Of a DNA stretch of 64,000 nt, positions 44,301 to 53,346 are shown one piece after another. The DNA is from Mycolicibacterium aurum (GTDB taxonomy: Bacteria > Actinomycetota > Actinomycetes > Mycobacteriales > Mycobacteriaceae): contig LT549889.1 in assembly GCA_900078775.1 (NCBI GenBank), forward strand, positions 2,480,001 through 2,544,000, written 5' to 3'. Position 1 is the first letter of the stretch; each line of letters starts with the position of its first letter. The position numbers and the translations under genes were made by a program. Under the pieces are notes generated by a model that did not search any database, was not told where the DNA came from, and saw nothing but the letters and a program-made list of their open reading frames with translations.

Positions 44301-45913
44301 ACCACGGACTCGCGGATGGCATCCAGCGGCGGATTGGTCACCTGGGCGAACAGCTCGACGAAGTAGTCGTAGAGCAGCCGGGACCGCTTGGACAGCACCG
44401 CGATCGGGGTATCGGTGCCCATCGAGCCCAACGGTTCGGCGCCGGAGGCTGCCATCGGGGTCAGCAGAACCCGCAGCTCCTCCTCGGTGTACCCGAACGC
44501 CACCTGCCGGCGCACCACGGACTCGTGATTGGGTTGCACGCGAGCGCGATCCGGCAGGGTCTTGAGGTCGAGCAGGCCGGAGTGCAGCCATTCGCCGTAG
44601 GCGTGTGCCTCGGCGAGTTCGTCCTTGATCTCGTCGTCGGAGATGATGCGGCCCGCGGCCGTGTCGATGAGGAACATCTTGCCGGGCTCGAGGCGCCCCT
44701 TGGCCACCACCTCGGCGCTGGGCACGTCCAGCACGCCACTCTCGCTGGCCAGGATCACCCGGTTGTCGATGGTGCGCCACCACCGTCCGGGACGTAATCC
44801 GTTGCGGTCCAGGACCGCACCGACCACGGTGCCGTCGGTGAAGGTGACACACGCCGGCCCGTCCCACGGTTCCATCAGCGAGGCGTGGTATTGCCAGAAC
44901 GCCCGGCGGGCGGGATCCATGGTGGTGTTGTTCTCCCAGGCCTCCGGGATCATCATCAACACCGCATGCGGAAGGCTGCGCCCACCCAGGTGCAGCAGCT
45001 CGAGCACCTGGTCGAAGGACGCGGAGTCCGAACCGTCGCGCGGGCAGATCGGCGAAAGTCGGCTCAGGTCACCGGTGATGAGTTCGCTGCCCAGCTTGGC
45101 CTCGCGCGCGTGCATCCGGTTGCGGTTGCCGCGCACCGTGTTGATCTCACCGTTGTGCGCGACGAAACGGAACGGGTGGGCCAGCGGCCAGGACGGGAAC
45201 GTGTTGGTGGAGAACCGGCTGTGCACGATGGCGATGGCACTCATGCAGCGGTCGTCGCGCAGGTCCGGGAAGAACTGCGGCAGCTGCATCGTGGTGAGCA
45301 TGCCCTTGTAGGCGATGGTCCGGCTGGAAAGCGTCGGGAAGTAGACCCCGAGGGCCTCGTCTTCGCTCGCCTCGGCCCGTTTCCGGAGCGGGTAGACCCG
45401 GCGGTCGAGGTCGATGCCGCCGCAGCGTTCGGGTGCAGCGACGAACAGCTGGCCGAAGTGCGGCATGCAGTCCAGGGCCGTGGCGCCCACACCGGCACCC
45501 TCGGGGTCGATCGGAAGATCGCGCCAGCCAATGACTTCCAGGTTCTCCTCGGCGGCGAGGCCCTCGATGCGGGCGCGGGCGGCGGCCCGGTCGTTCTCGT
45601 CCTGCGGCAGGAAGCAGATCCCGGCGGCGTAGGTGTTGCGCCCGTCGGCGGTCGGTGCGGGGAGCTCGAAGTCGACGACACCGCTGAACAGTTCGACCGG
45701 CAGCTGCAGGAGGATCCCGGCGCCGTCACCGCTGTTGGGTTCGGCTCCGGCCGCACCGCGGTGCTCGAGGTGTTCAAGCGCGGTGAGTCCGTCCGCCACG
45801 ATGCCGTGGGAACGTCGGCCCTCGATGTCGGCGATCATGGCGACACCGCATGAATCCGACTCGTTATCCGGGTCGTAGAGCCCTTGGGCGTTGGGAAGTG
45901 CCGAGAACAGCAA
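41354..45913 (-). CDS. gltB: Glutamate synthase large subunit
   Basis: 1519 residues. The start is TTG 45913 with GGAGG nine bases ahead. The first 21 residues are a propeptide: the catalytic nucleophile is C22 in SDSCGVAM. Domains in order are class II glutaminase (about 22-430), central domain, FMN-binding synthase domain with a [3Fe-4S] motif ([15 protein letters not shown]), and the beta-helix GXGXG domain. It converts 2-oxoglutarate and glutamine to two glutamates. Length is standard. Together with gltD this is probably the second GOGAT locus known in rapid growers, distinct from the M. tuberculosis location. Confidence 0.95.
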   Translation of the reverse strand: MLFSALPNAQGLYDPDNESDSCGVAMIADIEGRRSHGIVADGLTALEHLEHRGAAGAEPNSGDGAGILLQLPVELFSGVVDFELPAPTADGRNTYAAGICFLPQDENDRAAARARIEGLAAEENLEVIGWRDLPIDPEGAGVGATALDCMPHFGQLFVAAPERCGGIDLDRRVYPLRKRAEASEDEALGVYFPTLSSRTIAYKGMLTTMQLPQFFPDLRDDRCMSAIAIVHSRFSTNTFPSWPLAHPFRFVAHNGEINTVRGNRNRMHAREAKLGSELITGDLSRLSPICPRDGSDSASFDQVLELLHLGGRSLPHAVLMMIPEAWENNTTMDPARRAFWQYHASLMEPWDGPACVTFTDGTVVGAVLDRNGLRPGRWWRTIDNRVILASESGVLDVPSAEVVAKGRLEPGKMFLIDTAAGRIISDDEIKDELAEAHAYGEWLHSGLLDLKTLPDRARVQPNHESVVRRQVAFGYTEEELRVLLTPMAASGAEPLGSMGTDTPIAVLSKRSRLLYDYFVELFAQVTNPPLDAIRESVVTSMARVMGPEENLLEPSAASCRQIRLGWPVLDNDDLNKLVHINDDGEQPGLRTAVLRALYDVERGGEGLAEALEELCIRAGDAITKGARTLVLSDRDSDHTRAPIPSLLAVSAVHHHLVDTKQRTSVGLVVESGDAREVHHIAMLIGFGAAAVNPYLAFESIEDLIREGELTGIEPSTAVRNYSKALGKGVMKVMSKMGISTVSSYTGAQAFEAIGLDRSVIDQYFTGTPMQLGGVGLDVLAEEVRFRHRRAYPENPTERAHRRLSVGGEYQFRRDGELHLFTPEVVFLLQHATRTGRAEVFAKYSEEVNRLSREGGTLRGLFDFKTGVRPPVPLEEVESVESIVTRFNTGAMSYGSISAEAHETMAIAMNRLGARSNSGEGGEETDRLYDPARRSAVKQVASGRFGVTSDYLVNATDIQIKMAQGAKPGEGGQLPGYKVYPNIAKARHSTPGVGLVSPPPHHDIYSIEDLAQLIHDLKNANDQARIHVKLVSSVGVGTVAAGVSKAHADVVLISGFDGGTGAAPLTSLKHAGAPWEIGLADTQQTLVLNGLRDRITVQCDGGLRTARDVMVAALLGAEEYGFATAPLVVAGCIMMRVCHLDTCPVGVATQNPELRARFNGKPEFVQNFFQFIAEDIRKMLAELGFRSLDEAIGQADLLDTAAGVAHWKSQGLDLSPIFAVPADAHGTGEPQRRRLRDQDHGLAQALDQTLVALAEGALEDAHPVRLELPVRNVNRTVGTLLGSEVTRRYGAAGLPDDTIHVTLTGSAGQSLGAFLPRGVTLDLIGDANDYVGKGLSGGRVIVRPPDDVLFLPEDNVIAGNTLLFGATAGEVFLRGRVGERFCARNSGALAVVEGVGDHACEYMTGGRVVVLGDTGRNMAAGMSGGIAFVLGLDPAKVNTEMVELQRLEPEDLSWLHEVVARHAQATGSTVASSLLADWPRRSAQFTKIMPTDYERVLRATRMAKAEGRDVDTAIMEASRG

Positions 45914-45973
45914 GCGAATCTACCTCCGCAGTCTCCGTACTGATGTGGAGGGACTGCACCGGCCCGAAATCAA

Positions 45974-45979
45974 ATTGTA
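45974..45979 (-). promoter_or_regulatory. Extended -10 promoter of gltBD
   Basis: Minus-strand TGATACAAT combines a TG extension with TACAAT (45974-45979), a good extended -10. Transcription would begin about 54 bases before gltB and just downstream of the DUF2752 gene end. Confidence 0.55.
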
Positions 45980-45996
45980 TCAGCGCGAACGTGCCG

Positions 45997-46398
45997 CTAT
46001 CCAGGCAGCAGGGTGGGCACCAGCGGGAACCCCGGCCAGTTGCGCACCACCGTCCAGACCACCGCGGCGGTGACCACCGTGACCGTGGCGGCCACCGGCA
46101 TCAGCGGACGGCGCTGCCGCCACCGCAACAGCAGCCACAACGCCAGCAGCGGGAGGCCGAACAGCAGGAACACATTGTCCACCGTGGCCGCCGCCAGGTC
46201 GCCGTGCAGCAGATCATGGGTCATCCGCAGACCACCGCACGCCGGGCAGTCCAGACCGGTCAGGGCCTTGAACGGACAGGCCGGGAACAGAAAGCCGGGG
46301 CGGTGCGGGTCGGCCAGCCCGATGTAGGCCAGCGCACCCGCCAGGGCCGCTCCGCCGCCGATCAACGCCGCGCGGCGTTGGGCGACCTCAGGTGCCAT
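45997..46398 (-). CDS. DUF2752 membrane protein (Rv1616-like)
   Basis: 133 residues, three to four membrane helices. The DUF2752 hallmark CP-x-K...G-L-D-C-P-A-C-G-G (GLDCPACGG) is present, with three conserved cysteines near the first helix. Function unknown. It overlaps the TM2 gene end by 11 bases. Order TM2-DUF2752-pyk matches Rv1615-Rv1616-Rv1617 except that gltBD is between here. Confidence 0.82.
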   Translation of the reverse strand: MAPEVAQRRAALIGGGAALAGALAYIGLADPHRPGFLFPACPFKALTGLDCPACGGLRMTHDLLHGDLAAATVDNVFLLFGLPLLALWLLLRWRQRRPLMPVAATVTVVTAAVVWTVVRNWPGFPLVPTLLPG

Positions 46399-46771
46399 CG
46401 CGGAGCGGGCGGCCGTGCGGGTCGCGCACCCGGTCGGTGAGGATCAGGACTGCGTCGACGATGCCCCAGATGATTGCGCCGATACCGCAGGTGACCAGCC
46501 CCACCAGCAGCTGGGCGATGCCCAGGCCGGTGTAGCCGAGGTAGATCCGGCCGACACCGACCAGCCCGAACAGTCCGAGCAGCTGGAGCAGGCCCGCGAT
46601 CACCTTGGACTTGTCCGAGAAGGGCTCCCCGGTGATCGGATGGCGGCCGTACGGGGCAAGCGGGTCGGTGTAGCCGCCGGGATAGGCCGGCGGCGGATAC
46701 GGAGCGCCGCCCGGCGGCGGCGGGGGCACGTTGGCGCCCGGCTCGAAACCGTAGGGCGGCTGCTCGGTCAT
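46388..46771 (-). CDS. TM2-domain membrane protein (Rv1615-like)
   Basis: 127 residues from ATG 46771. A Pro/Gly/Tyr-rich cytoplasmic N-terminus (about 60 residues), then a TM2 domain: two helices with GLFGLVGVGRIYLGYTGLGI and the charged DAVLILTDRVRDPHGRPL end. The TM2 role is unknown. In M. tuberculosis lgt (Rv1614) adjoins this gene; here it does not, an mqo remnant lies there instead. Confidence 0.82.
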   Translation of the reverse strand: MTEQPPYGFEPGANVPPPPPGGAPYPPPAYPGGYTDPLAPYGRHPITGEPFSDKSKVIAGLLQLLGLFGLVGVGRIYLGYTGLGIAQLLVGLVTCGIGAIIWGIVDAVLILTDRVRDPHGRPLRDGT

Positions 46772-46775
46772 GAGT

Positions 46776-46963
46776 TCAGGATGCCAGAAGGTCGGTGGGC
46801 ACGCGGTCACTCCAGGCCTCGTCCCAGCGCTGCGGAAGACAGCGCTGCAGCAGCTCGATCATGATCGGCACGGCTGTCGACGCGCCCGGTGAGGCACCCA
46901 GCAGGCCGGCGATGCTGCGGTCCGCGGAGACCACCAGCTCGGTGCCCGACTGCAGCAAAGCGG
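46776..46963 (-). pseudogene. mqo: Truncated 3' end of malate:quinone oxidoreductase
   Basis: About 60 codons read as the C-terminus of Mqo: [20 protein letters not shown] followed by [20 protein letters not shown] and the end at a TGA (46776-46778). The rest of the ~490-residue enzyme is absent; upstream the frame loses all similarity at about 46963, exactly where a LysR-type fragment on the other strand starts. It cannot be functional. It lies four bases upstream of the TM2 gene. Confidence 0.75.
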
Positions 46964-47215
46964 TTGCGGCTGTCCGAGTTGCGCCATGAGACGTTCATCG
47001 CGGTGGAGATGACCGAGTTCACCACCATGGACGAACTCATCGGCCGCGGGCTGGGCATCGCGCTGCTCCCCCACGACGACCGCGGTGCGCCGGGCACCGT
47101 CGAGGTCGCGCTGACGCCGGGCGGCTATGAACGCCCGATCGCATTGGCCTGGTCACCGACGGCCAACACCGCGGCCGGCCGCCGGCTCCTCGGATTCCTG
47201 CGCGAACGGTTCTGA
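46964..47215 (+). pseudogene. Truncated 3' end of a LysR-family regulator
   Basis: About 83 codons resemble the end of a LysR substrate-binding domain: [12 protein letters not shown], then TTMDELIGRGLGIALLPH and the terminal ANTAAGRRLLGFLRERF. The DNA-binding half and most of the effector domain are missing. It begins where the mqo remnant on the other strand ends, so both genes lost their 5' parts at one junction. Confidence 0.72.
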
Positions 47216-47216
47216 G

Positions 47217-47975
47217 TCAGCTCGGGACGTTGGCCTTGATGGTCTCCAGCGCGGAGGCGCTGAGCCGGGCGAGCTCCTCCGCCTCGTCCTGGGTGAGCGC
47301 CTCCGCGGTCAGTTCGGCCATCCGGCGGTTGGTGGCTCGCTCGGCGCCCTCGTAGCGGTCCTTCTTGTCCGCGCCGTCGGCATACGGTTCGGGCCAGCCG
47401 AACATCGCCGCGTACGTGGGGCCCTTGTTGAGCATGTGCGCCTCGATCGGGCTGACGCCGGCCAGGCTGAGCGCATTGAAGTGCAGCCCGGCACGCAGCT
47501 CGCGGAGCACGAACATCACCTGCAGCGCCCGGGCCGGCGCGTCCTCGGCCAGCGGCATCGCCCGCCAGCCGGCGAACAACGGCGATGCGGCGATGGGCGC
47601 GACAGCGATGATCTTCTCGCCGAGCGCGGCGATGCGGTCCACGCCTTCGGCGTCGGCGAGATACTTGCGGCCGAACTCCGCCGCCTGGTTCCAATAGACC
47701 TCGGCGGCACCGGCGGCCCCACGCACTGCGATGCCCTCCTCCCACATCGCCGACAGGCCGTTGGGCTCGAACACCGCGAAGGCGGCGCTGACGGTCGCGC
47801 CGGAGGCCTCACCGAGCACTCCGCCGCGGCCCGCGACGTAGCCGGCCAGCGGGTTCTGGTAGCCGGCCGCGACGCTCTCCCCGTAGGTCTGGGGGTGCAG
47901 CATGAACACGGCGACGGCCTGCTCGATGGCCGCTCCCGCGGTGGCCGTGGCTGCATCGAGATCGGGATTGCTCAT
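47217..47975 (-). CDS. SCO6745/SalK-like protein of unknown function
   Basis: 252 residues, soluble, mostly helical. Features seen are HPQTYGESVAAG, YVAGRGGVLGEASGATVSAAF and VFEPNGLSAMWEEG, which resemble the actinobacterial SCO6745 family (SalK-like), whose reaction is unknown. It is convergent with the LysR remnant and about 245 bases from the HNH gene. The family assignment is from pattern memory and moderate. Confidence 0.6.
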   Translation of the reverse strand: MSNPDLDAATATAGAAIEQAVAVFMLHPQTYGESVAAGYQNPLAGYVAGRGGVLGEASGATVSAAFAVFEPNGLSAMWEEGIAVRGAAGAAEVYWNQAAEFGRKYLADAEGVDRIAALGEKIIAVAPIAASPLFAGWRAMPLAEDAPARALQVMFVLRELRAGLHFNALSLAGVSPIEAHMLNKGPTYAAMFGWPEPYADGADKKDRYEGAERATNRRMAELTAEALTQDEAEELARLSASALETIKANVPS

Positions 47976-48201
47976 TCGGTGTCATCTCCTCGGTGGTCCG
48001 GCGCGTCAGCAACGAACACTAGTGGTCCCGCCGAATCGGATCGGCGGCACCACCGAACCTTCCGTGGCACCGCGCCGCCCCACCGGGCGCGGGTATGAAA
48101 GTGTCCACCTCGTAGCGACTTTCGAGCGACAAGCTGGTCTCAGAAATTTCTTTGGACTCTTTGGTCTCTGGTGTCACATTCTGCCGTTTTCTGTCGGTGG
48201 G

Positions 48202-48217
48202 TCGAACTACTGTTCGA
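48202..48217. promoter_or_regulatory. LexA (SOS) box
   Basis: TCGAACTACTGTTCGA is an exact TCGAAC-N4-GTTCGA, the mycobacterial LexA consensus. It lies 3 bases before the ATG of the DUF222/HNH gene. DNA-damage induction of several 13E12-family genes with such boxes is established in M. tuberculosis. Confidence 0.9.
48208..48213 (+). promoter_or_regulatory. -10 box TACTGT inside the LexA box
   Basis: The spacer and right arm of the SOS box read TACTGT, a TANNNT -10 that ends 7 bases before the ATG at 48221. LexA would cover this promoter, and the transcript would be leaderless. Confidence 0.5.
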
Positions 48218-48220
48218 ATC

Positions 48221-49834
48221 ATGAAGATGGACGCGGCGGCAAGTCGGGACACGGTGCAACACGCACTGTCCGACCGCACCGCGTCGATCAAAGCGCTGCT
48301 GGACGCGGATTTCACCGTCTTCGACACCGCGGAGTTGCTGGCCATCCAATCCGAACGCGAGGAACGGGCCCGCGCCGACGCGGCGATCGATCACCGCCTG
48401 CAGGCCGCCCTGATGGCGCAGGCCACCCCGCGCGAGATCGGCGGCAAATCCTGGATCGACGTGTTGGCCACCCGGATGCGGCTGACCACCGCCGAGGCCG
48501 GCCGCCGGGTGGCAGCGGCCCGGGATCTGGGGCCCCGCCAAGCCCTCGACGGCCAAGCGTTGGGGCCGGTGTTGCCGGCGTGCGCGGCCGCGTTGGCCGA
48601 GGGTGCGATCAACGCCGGGCATGTCGCGGTGATCCGGGCAGCGATGCGCCGAGCCGCCCCGTATCTGGATGCCGCGGACCGGGCGTTGATGGAAGAAGCG
48701 CTCGTCGCGGTGGCGCGCTGCGATATCCCGGAATCGTTGGCCGAGATGGCCGAGCAGATGGTGTACGTGCTCAATCAGGACGGTGACGGCCCCGATCTCG
48801 CGCGGGCGAAGGTGGGGATCACGATCGGCAAACCCGACGCCGACGGGCTGTCCAAGATCTCCGGGCGGGTGGACTCCGAGTTCGCCGCCTACCTGCGCAC
48901 CATCCTCGACACATGGGCCCGGCCCGGGCTCAACAACCCCGATGACGAGCAGCCCCAACACAATCCGACGCCGAACCCGCTGCAGGAACCCGAGGCGCAG
49001 GATCCCGAGGCTGAAGCCGAAGCCGAGGCGGACAGGCCCGAGGAGCGTGCCGAGACAGCGGAACCCAAGGCGCCCGCGCCCGACGCCGACCCTGAACCCG
49101 AGGCCGAATGTGAGGCTGAGCCTGCGCCGGAGTTGCCGTTCCCGCGCGACTTCGCCGAACTGGCCGACCTTGCCGAAGGGTTACCCCCGCCACCGGCCTG
49201 CGACTTCGAACCCGACACCGGGGACCTGCGCACCCAACCGCAGCGCAACCATGACGCACTCAAGGCTGTGATGCGCGAGATCCTGATGTCGGGGCGCCTG
49301 GGCCAACACAACGGACTGCCGGTCACCGTCGTCGTCTCCACCACCCTGGCCGAACTCGAAGCCGGCGCCGGAATCGCCATCACCGGATCCGGGGTCCGAA
49401 TGCCGATGCCCGACCTCATCCGCCTGGCCGAACACGCCCACCACTACCTCGTGGTCTACCGACAACACACCGCCGAACCGCTCTACCTCGGGCGCACCAA
49501 ACGACTGGCCTCCAAAGCCCAACGGCTGGTGCTCTACAACCGCGACCGCGGCTGCACCCGGCCCGGCTGCACCCGCGGAGCATGTCGCTGCCAAGCCCAC
49601 CACGCCGACCCCAGCTGGAACAACGGCGGACTCACCGACGTCGACACCCTCGGGCTGGGCTGCGGCCCCGACAACCAACTCGCCGAACTCGGCTGGACCA
49701 CCAAAATCGACCCCACCACCGGCCGCGTGCACTGGTACCCACCACCACTCATGGACACCGGGCAAGACACCCTCAACCACCACTTCCACCCCGAAAAACT
49801 CCTCCCACCGGCGGAACCGGATGACGGTGCCTGA
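48221..49834 (+). CDS. DUF222/HNH endonuclease-like protein (13E12 type), SOS-controlled
   Basis: 537 residues. DUF222 domain at about 30-230 and 345-430, interrupted by a ~90-residue Glu/Pro/Ala-rich insert (about 245-335). The C-terminal HNH-like domain has CTRPGC, CQAHHADPSW (His pair) and GCGPDNQLAELGW; the usual Asn-Leu before that Cys is Asp-Thr-Leu here. These proteins are repeated in mycobacterial genomes and are often mobile-looking. An exact LexA box is immediately upstream. The last ~530 bases prefer CAA/AAA codons and C, unlike the first half, hinting at a mosaic. Nuclease activity is unproven for the family. Confidence 0.88.
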   Translation: MKMDAAASRDTVQHALSDRTASIKALLDADFTVFDTAELLAIQSEREERARADAAIDHRLQAALMAQATPREIGGKSWIDVLATRMRLTTAEAGRRVAAARDLGPRQALDGQALGPVLPACAAALAEGAINAGHVAVIRAAMRRAAPYLDAADRALMEEALVAVARCDIPESLAEMAEQMVYVLNQDGDGPDLARAKVGITIGKPDADGLSKISGRVDSEFAAYLRTILDTWARPGLNNPDDEQPQHNPTPNPLQEPEAQDPEAEAEAEADRPEERAETAEPKAPAPDADPEPEAECEAEPAPELPFPRDFAELADLAEGLPPPPACDFEPDTGDLRTQPQRNHDALKAVMREILMSGRLGQHNGLPVTVVVSTTLAELEAGAGIAITGSGVRMPMPDLIRLAEHAHHYLVVYRQHTAEPLYLGRTKRLASKAQRLVLYNRDRGCTRPGCTRGACRCQAHHADPSWNNGGLTDVDTLGLGCGPDNQLAELGWTTKIDPTTGRVHWYPPPLMDTGQDTLNHHFHPEKLLPPAEPDDGA

Positions 49835-49840
49835 CGTCCG

Positions 49841-50248
49841 TCAGACACCGGAAGGCTTCACCGCCAGAACGGGTTTCGGGCACTCCAGGATCACCTTCTG
49901 CGCGACGCTGCCGAGCAGCAGCTTGCCGACCGGACTTCGGTCGCGGACGCCGACGACCAGCATTTCGGCGGCCGGACGGTCCATGGCGGCCAGCAGTTCC
50001 TCGGCGGCGTCGACCCCGACCGGCTGGCGCAATTCGAAGGCGACACCGCACTCCTCCAACAACGCCTCCAGATCGTGTACCTCCGCGCCGCCGGCGAACC
50101 GCGGGTCCACATAGGAATCCCCGGCCGTGGAGTTGATGACAAGAAGGTGCATGCCGCGCAATTTGGCCTCGTCGATACCGTGTTGCAGGGCGGCATGGCC
50201 GTACGCATCCGCGGTGTATCCCACGACGATCATCGGTGTGTCGGTCAC
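49841..50248 (-). CDS. Universal stress protein domain protein
   Basis: 135 residues, one USP domain. The ATP-binding signature G-2x-G-9x-G(S/T) is visible as [18 protein letters not shown], followed by PVLAVKP. Start is GTG 50248, overlapping the tctA stop by four bases (GTGA), so it is translated as the last gene of the tctCBA operon. An ATP-binding regulator of the transporter is possible but is only inferred. Confidence 0.9.
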   Translation of the reverse strand: MTDTPMIVVGYTADAYGHAALQHGIDEAKLRGMHLLVINSTAGDSYVDPRFAGGAEVHDLEALLEECGVAFELRQPVGVDAAEELLAAMDRPAAEMLVVGVRDRSPVGKLLLGSVAQKVILECPKPVLAVKPSGV

Positions 50249-51786
50249 AGCTGCCTCGCCTTCGTCTTCTGATCCTTGTCGTCCTCCACGATCAGCAACG
50301 TCTCCTCGTTGCGATGCATCAGCCGCAGCACCAGCGGCGCCAGCAGTAGCAGTGCCATCAGCACGTAAGTGACGATCGCGACCGGCTCGGTGAACAGATT
50401 GCTCCAGTCGCCGCCGCCGAGCTGCAGGCTCTGGCGCAGTTGCCGTTCGATCCGCGGCCCCAGGATCACCCCGATGATCAACGGCAGCACCGGAAGTCCG
50501 AACCGGCGCATCATCAGACCCATCAGCCCGAAGACCAGCAGCAGGACCAGATCCAGGGGCTGCAGGTTCACCGCGAACGCTCCCAGCGCCGCGAAGAACA
50601 GAATGCCCGCATACAGATACGGCCGCGGAGTCCGCAGCAGCTTGGCCCACAACGGCGCCAGCGGCAGGTTCAGCGCCAACAGCATGGCGTTACCGATGAA
50701 CAGGCTCGCGATCAGCGTCCAGATCAGCAGCGGTTCCTTGTCGAACAGCGTCGGCCCGGGCTGGATCCCGTAGGACACGAACGCGGTCAACATCACCGCA
50801 GCGGTCGCATTGGTCGGCAGACCCAGCGACAGCATCGGCACCAACGTGCCTGCCGCCGAAGCATTATTGGCCGCCTCCGGCCCGGCCACCCCCTCGATGG
50901 CCCCCTTGCCGAACTCCTCGGGATGCTTGGACAGCTTCTTCTCGGTGATGTAGCTCAGGAACGTCGGCAGCTCCGCACCGCCGGCGGGTAACGCACCGAA
51001 CGGGAACCCGTATGCCGTCCCGCGCAACCACGGCTTCCACGACCGCTTCCAATCGCTGCGACCCATCCACGGCCGCCCGACCGGGATCACGTCGGCGGGA
51101 CGGCGCCGCAGATGCGCCGCCACCCACAACGCCTCACCGACCGCGAACACCGCCACCGCGATCACCACAATGTCGATCCCGTCCGCCAGCAGCGGTATTC
51201 CGAACGTTGCCCGCGGCTGACCGGTCAGCGAGTCGATGCCGACGATCCCGATCGCCAGCCCCAGCAGCAGCGAGATCAACCCGCGCATCTTCGAGGAACC
51301 CAGGACCGCGGTCACCGCCACCAGTGCGAACAACATGATGGCCAGATAGGACGGCGCGCCCAGGGTGACCGCGAACCGGGACACCGCCGGCGCGAACGCG
51401 GCCAGCAGCGCGGTGCCGATCGCCCCGGCCACGAACGACCCGATCGCCGCGGTGGCCAGCGCCTGGGCGGCACGACCGGCTTTCGCCATCTTGTTGCCCT
51501 CGATGGCGGTGATCACCGAAGAAGACTCCCCGGGTGTGTTCAGCAGGATCGACGTCGTCGACCCGCCGTACATACCGCCGTAGAAGATCCCGGCGAACAT
51601 GATGAACGCCGCACTCGGGCTGACGTTGTATGTGATCGGCAGCAGCAACGCCACCGTCATCGCCGGGCCGATCCCGGGCAGCACACCCACCGCGGTACCC
51701 AGCAGCACGCCGATCGCGGCGTACAGCAGGTTCATCGGGGTGGCCGCCTCGGCAAAGCCCTGCAGCAACCAGTCGAAATTCTCCAT
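50245..51786 (-). CDS. tctA: Tripartite tricarboxylate transporter large permease TctA
   Basis: 513 residues, about 11-12 membrane helices. The TctA motif [20 protein letters not shown] and [19 protein letters not shown], plus the second-half repeat [26 protein letters not shown], are all present. TTT systems take up citrate, other carboxylates or aromatics with an extracytoplasmic binding protein. Its start codon follows the tctB stop with no gap. Confidence 0.93.
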   Translation of the reverse strand: MENFDWLLQGFAEAATPMNLLYAAIGVLLGTAVGVLPGIGPAMTVALLLPITYNVSPSAAFIMFAGIFYGGMYGGSTTSILLNTPGESSSVITAIEGNKMAKAGRAAQALATAAIGSFVAGAIGTALLAAFAPAVSRFAVTLGAPSYLAIMLFALVAVTAVLGSSKMRGLISLLLGLAIGIVGIDSLTGQPRATFGIPLLADGIDIVVIAVAVFAVGEALWVAAHLRRRPADVIPVGRPWMGRSDWKRSWKPWLRGTAYGFPFGALPAGGAELPTFLSYITEKKLSKHPEEFGKGAIEGVAGPEAANNASAAGTLVPMLSLGLPTNATAAVMLTAFVSYGIQPGPTLFDKEPLLIWTLIASLFIGNAMLLALNLPLAPLWAKLLRTPRPYLYAGILFFAALGAFAVNLQPLDLVLLLVFGLMGLMMRRFGLPVLPLIIGVILGPRIERQLRQSLQLGGGDWSNLFTEPVAIVTYVLMALLLLAPLVLRLMHRNEETLLIVEDDKDQKTKARQL

Positions 51787-52302
51787 CTACAGAATCCCAT
51801 CCAAGATGCCTGCGGGCAGCGGGATTCCGAGCCCGGAATAGAACGCGTAGAAACTGGCCAGCGCCAGCACCACCCCGATCGCGATGTTGCGCAGGTAGTG
51901 CCGGCTGCCCAGCACGGTGGCGCAACCGGCGAAGAACAGCGCGCTGGTGATCGCCCAGCCCAGCGGGTCGACCAGGACGATCAGCATGACGAACAGCCCG
52001 ATCAGCAGGCTCACCGTGCGCCAGTCGCTGGGCATGTCGGGGTCGATGTCCTCCCCCGCATCCGCCTCACCGGTGAACCCGCGCGGGATGGCGATCGCCA
52101 GGATCACCGCCATCACCAGCAGACCCACCCCGATCACGATCGGGAAGAACCGTGGCCCAACGGGATCCACCTCGGCGTAGCCACCCGGCATGGTCAGCGC
52201 GTCGTAGAGCAGGAACACACCGACCGCCGCCATCACCACGCAGACGACGTACTGCGCGTAGTCGGGCCGGACCCGTTCGGTTGTCTCCGGCGCGGTACTC
52301 AC
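51787..52302 (-). CDS. tctB: Tripartite tricarboxylate transporter small permease TctB
   Basis: 171 residues from GTG 52302, overlapping the tctC stop by four bases. Four membrane helices, with the TctB pattern DPVGPRFFPIVIGVGLLVMAV after the first helix and a DPLGWAITSALFFAG third helix. It forms the membrane complex with TctA. Confidence 0.9.
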   Translation of the reverse strand: MSTAPETTERVRPDYAQYVVCVVMAAVGVFLLYDALTMPGGYAEVDPVGPRFFPIVIGVGLLVMAVILAIAIPRGFTGEADAGEDIDPDMPSDWRTVSLLIGLFVMLIVLVDPLGWAITSALFFAGCATVLGSRHYLRNIAIGVVLALASFYAFYSGLGIPLPAGILDGIL

Positions 52303-53282
52303 ACCAGCCCCAGATCCGTCAGCGTCGTCTCGACGCGCCGGTCCTGCTCTTGCAGGAACTCCTCGAATGCGGGCCCGGTCAGGAAGGCATCGGTCCAGCC
52401 GTTCTTCACCAGCGCCTCCTTCCATGCGTCGGTCGCGTGCAGCTCTTCCAGGATCTTGACCATGGCCGCCCGGTCCTCATCCGAAATGCCGGGCGGGGCA
52501 AGGATTCCGCGCCAGTTGGTGAACGTCAGGTCGACACCGGCCTCGCGCAGGGTGGGTGCATCCACCCCTTCGACGCGTTCGTCGCCGGACACCGCGAGCA
52601 CCCGCACCTGACCGGACTCGATCTGGTCGACGTACTCCCCCAGCCCCGAGGTACCGGCCGCGACCTTGTTGCCCAGCAGGGCCGTCAGCAGATCGCCGCC
52701 GCCGTCGTAGGAGACGAAGTTGACCTTGGTCGGGTCCACACCGACCGCCTTGGCGGTCTCCATCGGGAACAGGTGGTCCGGCCCGCCGGGATTGGATCCG
52801 CCACCCACGGTCACCTTGGCCGGATCGGCCTTCCACGCATCGATGAAGTCCTGCACCGTCTTGAACGGTGAGTCGGCGGGCACCAGGATGCCCTCCTGCT
52901 CCTCCACCACCTTGGCCAGCGCGGTGGCGTCCGAGGCACGAGCGGTGGAACCGTTGGTGAAGACGGCGCCGACCACGCCCAGGCCCATCATCATCATCAG
53001 ATCGCCATTGCCGCGCTCGTTCATCAACCGCGCCATCGCGACGGTGCCACCCGCACCGATCACGTTGAACACCTCGACGCGGCCGGTGATCTCGTCGTCC
53101 TCGAGAATCTTGACCGCGGTACGCGCGGTCAGGTCGTAGCCGCCGCCGGGGCTGTTGGGCACCATCATCCGCAGTCGGTGCAGTCCGTTCTCCTCGCCGC
53201 GGGTCACCCCGCAGCCGGCGAGCAGGAGCGCAGCGATCAGGGCGAGCAGGATGCCCCGCCTCGCATGACGCCGTTCGAACAT
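52299..53282 (-). CDS. tctC: Tripartite tricarboxylate transporter substrate-binding lipoprotein TctC
   Basis: 327 residues from ATG 53282 (GGGGAC ahead). Lipobox LLLAGC. A Bug-type venus-flytrap fold follows: VPNSPGGGYDLTAR, GAGGTVAMARLMN, FISYDGGGDLLTALLGNKVAAG-type stretch, and the C-terminal LGL. The ligand is not evident; these proteins bind mono- to tricarboxylates or nicotinate-like compounds. First gene of the operon, divergent from the sensor kinase gene across 50 bases. Confidence 0.9.
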   Translation of the reverse strand: MFERRHARRGILLALIAALLLAGCGVTRGEENGLHRLRMMVPNSPGGGYDLTARTAVKILEDDEITGRVEVFNVIGAGGTVAMARLMNERGNGDLMMMMGLGVVGAVFTNGSTARASDATALAKVVEEQEGILVPADSPFKTVQDFIDAWKADPAKVTVGGGSNPGGPDHLFPMETAKAVGVDPTKVNFVSYDGGGDLLTALLGNKVAAGTSGLGEYVDQIESGQVRVLAVSGDERVEGVDAPTLREAGVDLTFTNWRGILAPPGISDEDRAAMVKILEELHATDAWKEALVKNGWTDAFLTGPAFEEFLQEQDRRVETTLTDLGLV

Positions 53283-53292
53283 GTCGTCCCCA

Positions 53293-53346
53293 ATCACTTG
53301 TGTGTGATGCTCAGCAATACTGAACCCGGGACGTGACTCAGGTCAC
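53293..53346. promoter_or_regulatory. Divergent control region with two inverted repeats
   Basis: The 50-base gap between tctC and the CitA-type kinase holds ATCAC-N6-GTGAT (53293-53308) and, at the kinase start, GTGAC-TCAG-GTCAC (53333-53346). Either could be the operator of the cognate CitB-type regulator. No firm -10 was identified. Confidence 0.45.

Noticed and set aside
48152-48220. Earlier start codon for the HNH gene
   Set aside because: It would place the LexA box and -10 inside the coding sequence; the ATG at 48221 fits the regulatory layout.
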